Shown here: positions 62,352 through 64,000 of the stretch, one piece after another
Layout: every line of letters starts with the position of its first letter
Position numbering within the stretch: the first letter of the stretch is position 1
Assembly (NCBI GenBank): GCA_945905815.1
Contig: CAMDQH010000005.1
Coordinates: 1 to 64,000 of the forward strand
DNA from: Bacteriovorax stolpii
GTDB taxonomy: Bacteria > Bdellovibrionota > Bacteriovoracia > Bacteriovoracales > Bacteriovoracaceae
Length of the DNA: 64,000 nucleotides
Direction: 5' to 3'
Notes under the pieces: generated by a model
What the model saw: only the letters and a program-made list of their open reading frames with translations
Databases searched by the model: none
Told to the model about the DNA's origin: nothing
Translations under genes and position numbers: made by a program

Positions 62352-63577
62352 AAAGTGACGCCGTGTTTTTTAGCAATCTCATCAAAGTGAATCATCACTC
62401 GTTTCGCCCAATTGCGTTTATCAATATAGTCGCCAGGATAGAAACTCTTTTTAAAGCCGTAGGCCACGATGTCTTTGAGGTGTTTCATCGGGACTTCAAA
62501 ATTATTTAACAAAAGTCCGTATTCATTAGATACAGTTGTATCAGATACCAAGCGGTTATCTGTACAAATGGTCACGGACATACGGTTTGCTAGCATATGC
62601 TTAATATTGTGGTTCTTAATGTTTTTGATTTCAGGATTGGTCTGAAGGTTTGAAGTTAAGCAGACTTCAATCGTCGTTCGTTTATCAGCGACAAAAGAAA
62701 TCAGATCACTGATGTATTTTTTCTTATCGATAATTTTTGGATCTACGACTTTGTTTTCATCAAACAAATAATAACCGTGACCAATTCGATCTGCGTAGCA
62801 CTCTGTGATCGCTTGAAAAATACTTTCAGCGCCGTATGCCTCACCAGCGTGAACAGTTTTATGCATGAAGTTTTTATGAGCATAAGCGTACACATCATGA
62901 AACTTGCCGCAAGGGTAACCTTCTTCTTGCCCTGCGAGATCAATACTCACAATCGGAATCGCTTTTTCGTCGCGGATTTTGACGGCGGCCCTAACCATCT
63001 GAAGAGCAGCGGCTTTGACTATTTCAATATGCTTTGAGTATTCCATCGTCTTGTAAAAGCCGGTGTAGTAAGGGGAGTAACCCTTGGGACCAAAGTTTCT
63101 CATGGCACAGCTGATAATGCCGTAGTGGAATTCTGGGCGAGTCCCACTTTTAACGTCAGATCGATTATTGTGTTCTTTTTTGGCACGATCAAGGCCTTTG
63201 TAGGCGGCCTCCATAACCGTTTCCAAGGTCAGGCCAGCTTCAACATCCATCATGAGCTGGGGAGCAAATCGTGGCTCAATATAGTAGACGTTTTCGTTTT
63301 GGTTATCGATGGCAAGTTCATAGGCCACGCGCTCAATATTTTCCAAGTCGCGAAGAGCGGCACAGGTATATTGAAAGCCATGAAGATATTCTCCGAGGTT
63401 TGAATAAGCTGATTTAAAAACCAGCTCTCTTAGACCTTCTTCCGTGTAGGACGGCATCTTAATGTTATTCTTTTTGGCCATCTCAATCAAAGTGGGGATC
63501 CTGAGGGATCCATCTAGATGGAGGTGAAGGTCAGACTTGGGCATGTCATGGATAAATGCGTCAGAGTATTTTGTCAT
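62348..63577 (-). CDS. Adenosine deaminase-like metalloenzyme
   Basis: 409 residues from ATG 63577; a TTG at 63601 would add eight residues. The family motifs are in order: DLHLHLDGS (metal His pair), VSIDLAGQEEG, KTVHAGEAYGAES (metal His and catalytic Glu), RIGHGYYLF and TICTDNRLVS (metal Asp region). It would hydrolyse adenosine or a related purine to inosine plus ammonia in the cytoplasm. It is longer than E. coli Add by about 75 residues, with an insertion near residues 150-185, so the exact substrate may differ (adenine, AMP-like or modified adenosine). It could feed the urate route encoded at 26.6-33.3 kb. Confidence 0.85.
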   Translation of the reverse strand: MTKYSDAFIHDMPKSDLHLHLDGSLRIPTLIEMAKKNNIKMPSYTEEGLRELVFKSAYSNLGEYLHGFQYTCAALRDLENIERVAYELAIDNQNENVYYIEPRFAPQLMMDVEAGLTLETVMEAAYKGLDRAKKEHNNRSDVKSGTRPEFHYGIISCAMRNFGPKGYSPYYTGFYKTMEYSKHIEIVKAAALQMVRAAVKIRDEKAIPIVSIDLAGQEEGYPCGKFHDVYAYAHKNFMHKTVHAGEAYGAESIFQAITECYADRIGHGYYLFDENKVVDPKIIDKKKYISDLISFVADKRTTIEVCLTSNLQTNPEIKNIKNHNIKHMLANRMSVTICTDNRLVSDTTVSNEYGLLLNNFEVPMKHLKDIVAYGFKKSFYPGDYIDKRNWAKRVMIHFDEIAKKHGVTL

Positions 63578-63626
63578 AAGTGACTTAAAATACTCCCGCA
63601 AAAGCTATTAGCAAATATCTTTTTGA

Positions 63627-64000
63627 TTAGAAGCGTGATTTTTGAAGCTTAGAGATATCAAAACCGTCTTTTTGTGCCAAATCTAGGTACTCTTTAACCA
63701 CCGCTTCAGGAATTTCAACCGGTGAACGTGACATGAGCCATAAAGATTTACGGTTGATTGACCCAACTAGGACATATTCATAATTAGGGTCGAGCTTCAT
63801 AATATTGTAATCACCCTTGACTCGGAAAAGACGAGTGAAGAAGTTGTTAAATGTTACTTCTAGTTCAGCATTTGTTTTTGTATTGGTGATAACGGCTTGG
63901 CCTTTAATCGTCGTGTCGCCTTTATTTTTTAAGCAAGTATTGAACACGCTGATCTTCTTAGCATTAATGATCTCATACTCTGCAGTTTGACCCTTACACT
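63627..64000 (-). CDS. Bacterial lipocalin (Blc-like), 5' end outside the window
   Basis: The open frame continues to the window edge, so only the C-terminal about 124 residues are seen; the apparent start at 63947 is an internal Val codon. The segment TAEYEIINAKKISVFNTC, then LEVTFNNFF, VKGDYNIMKLDPNYEYVLVG, SLWLMSR and DLAQKDGFDISKL (short cores) matches the beta-barrel strands and C-terminal end of Blc, an outer-membrane lipocalin that binds lysophospholipids and fatty acids under stress. Confidence 0.85.
   Translation of the reverse strand, partial: CKGQTAEYEIINAKKISVFNTCLKNKGDTTIKGQAVITNTKTNAELEVTFNNFFTRLFRVKGDYNIMKLDPNYEYVLVGSINRKSLWLMSRSPVEIPEAVVKEYLDLAQKDGFDISKLQKSRF

Noticed and set aside
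1-64000. CRISPR arrays, tRNA, rRNA, prophage or transposase genes
   Set aside because: No regularly spaced repeats, cloverleaf-like sequence, rRNA segment or phage/transposase protein was seen by eye; a dedicated scan could still find a tRNA missed here.

Overview
The window looks like chromosomal DNA of an AT-rich Gram-negative bacterium, most likely a predatory member of the Bdellovibrionota (Bacteriovorax/Peredibacter-like). This rests on the mix of genes rather than on a marker gene: many small secreted proteins and lipoproteins with no familiar relatives, several secreted peptidases (three papain-like, one fungalysin/thermolysin-like, one metzincin, one trypsin-like), a polysaccharide deacetylase, a lytic transglycosylase, and envelope functions (TonB, TonB-dependent receptor, DsbA/DsbB, outer-membrane lipocalin). 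No rRNA, tRNA, CRISPR array, transposase gene or recognisable transcription factor was seen.

Layout. 1-911: inverted repeat and a decayed CHAD-domain gene. 0.9-9.8 kb: quinone oxidoreductase, large lipoprotein, papain-like protein coupled to a class V aminotransferase, DsbB/DsbA pair, rlmN. 9.9-15.3 kb: secreted metalloprotease, TerC-type membrane protein, rlmF, MazG-like protein and a peptide deformylase that carries a signal peptide. 15.3-24.8 kb: rhomboid, dicarboxylate symporter, second papain-like protease, SET, Nudix, DUF1993, S4 and DUF3820 proteins, YheT-like hydrolase, lysophospholipid acyltransferase-like protein. 24.9-26.6 kb: third papain-like protease with a small secreted partner. 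26.6-33.3 kb: urate-degradation operon. 33.4-34.0 kb: TonB-like protein. 34.0-40.4 kb: seven-gene lipid-modification operon. 40.5-47.0 kb: kup, ZnuD-like receptor, metzincin lipoprotein. 47.2-56.8 kb: secreted hydrolases, PilZ protein, protein-glutaminase-like candidate, two BON-domain proteins, trypsin-like lipoprotein. 57-60 kb: mgsA and the selenium pair mnmH-selD. 60-64 kb: hypothetical proteins, adenosine deaminase-like protein and the 3' part of a lipocalin gene.

The most striking system is the minus-strand operon puuD-uraH-fusion (33273 to 26644). One 1554-residue polypeptide joins malate synthase, OHCU decarboxylase, a serine beta-lactamase-fold hydrolase and allantoicase. With membrane urate oxidase and HIU hydrolase just upstream it covers almost the whole route from urate to malate. 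The serine hydrolase sits where an allantoinase is needed and is a candidate metal-free allantoinase (inference). The urate oxidase carries a blue-copper domain where known PuuD proteins carry cytochrome c. An adenosine deaminase-like gene near the right end fits use of purines, possibly from prey nucleic acids.

The second coherent system is the tightly overlapping operon DUF1295 - COG2907 flavoprotein - DUF1365 - CFA synthase - second CFA-like methyltransferase - chalcone-isomerase-like protein - desaturase. It resembles stress-linked lipid-modification clusters, including those tied to methylated and furan fatty acids. Several genes too short for usual ORF cut-offs were found by eye at 8470, 15156, 50337, 53221, 56974 and 57592.
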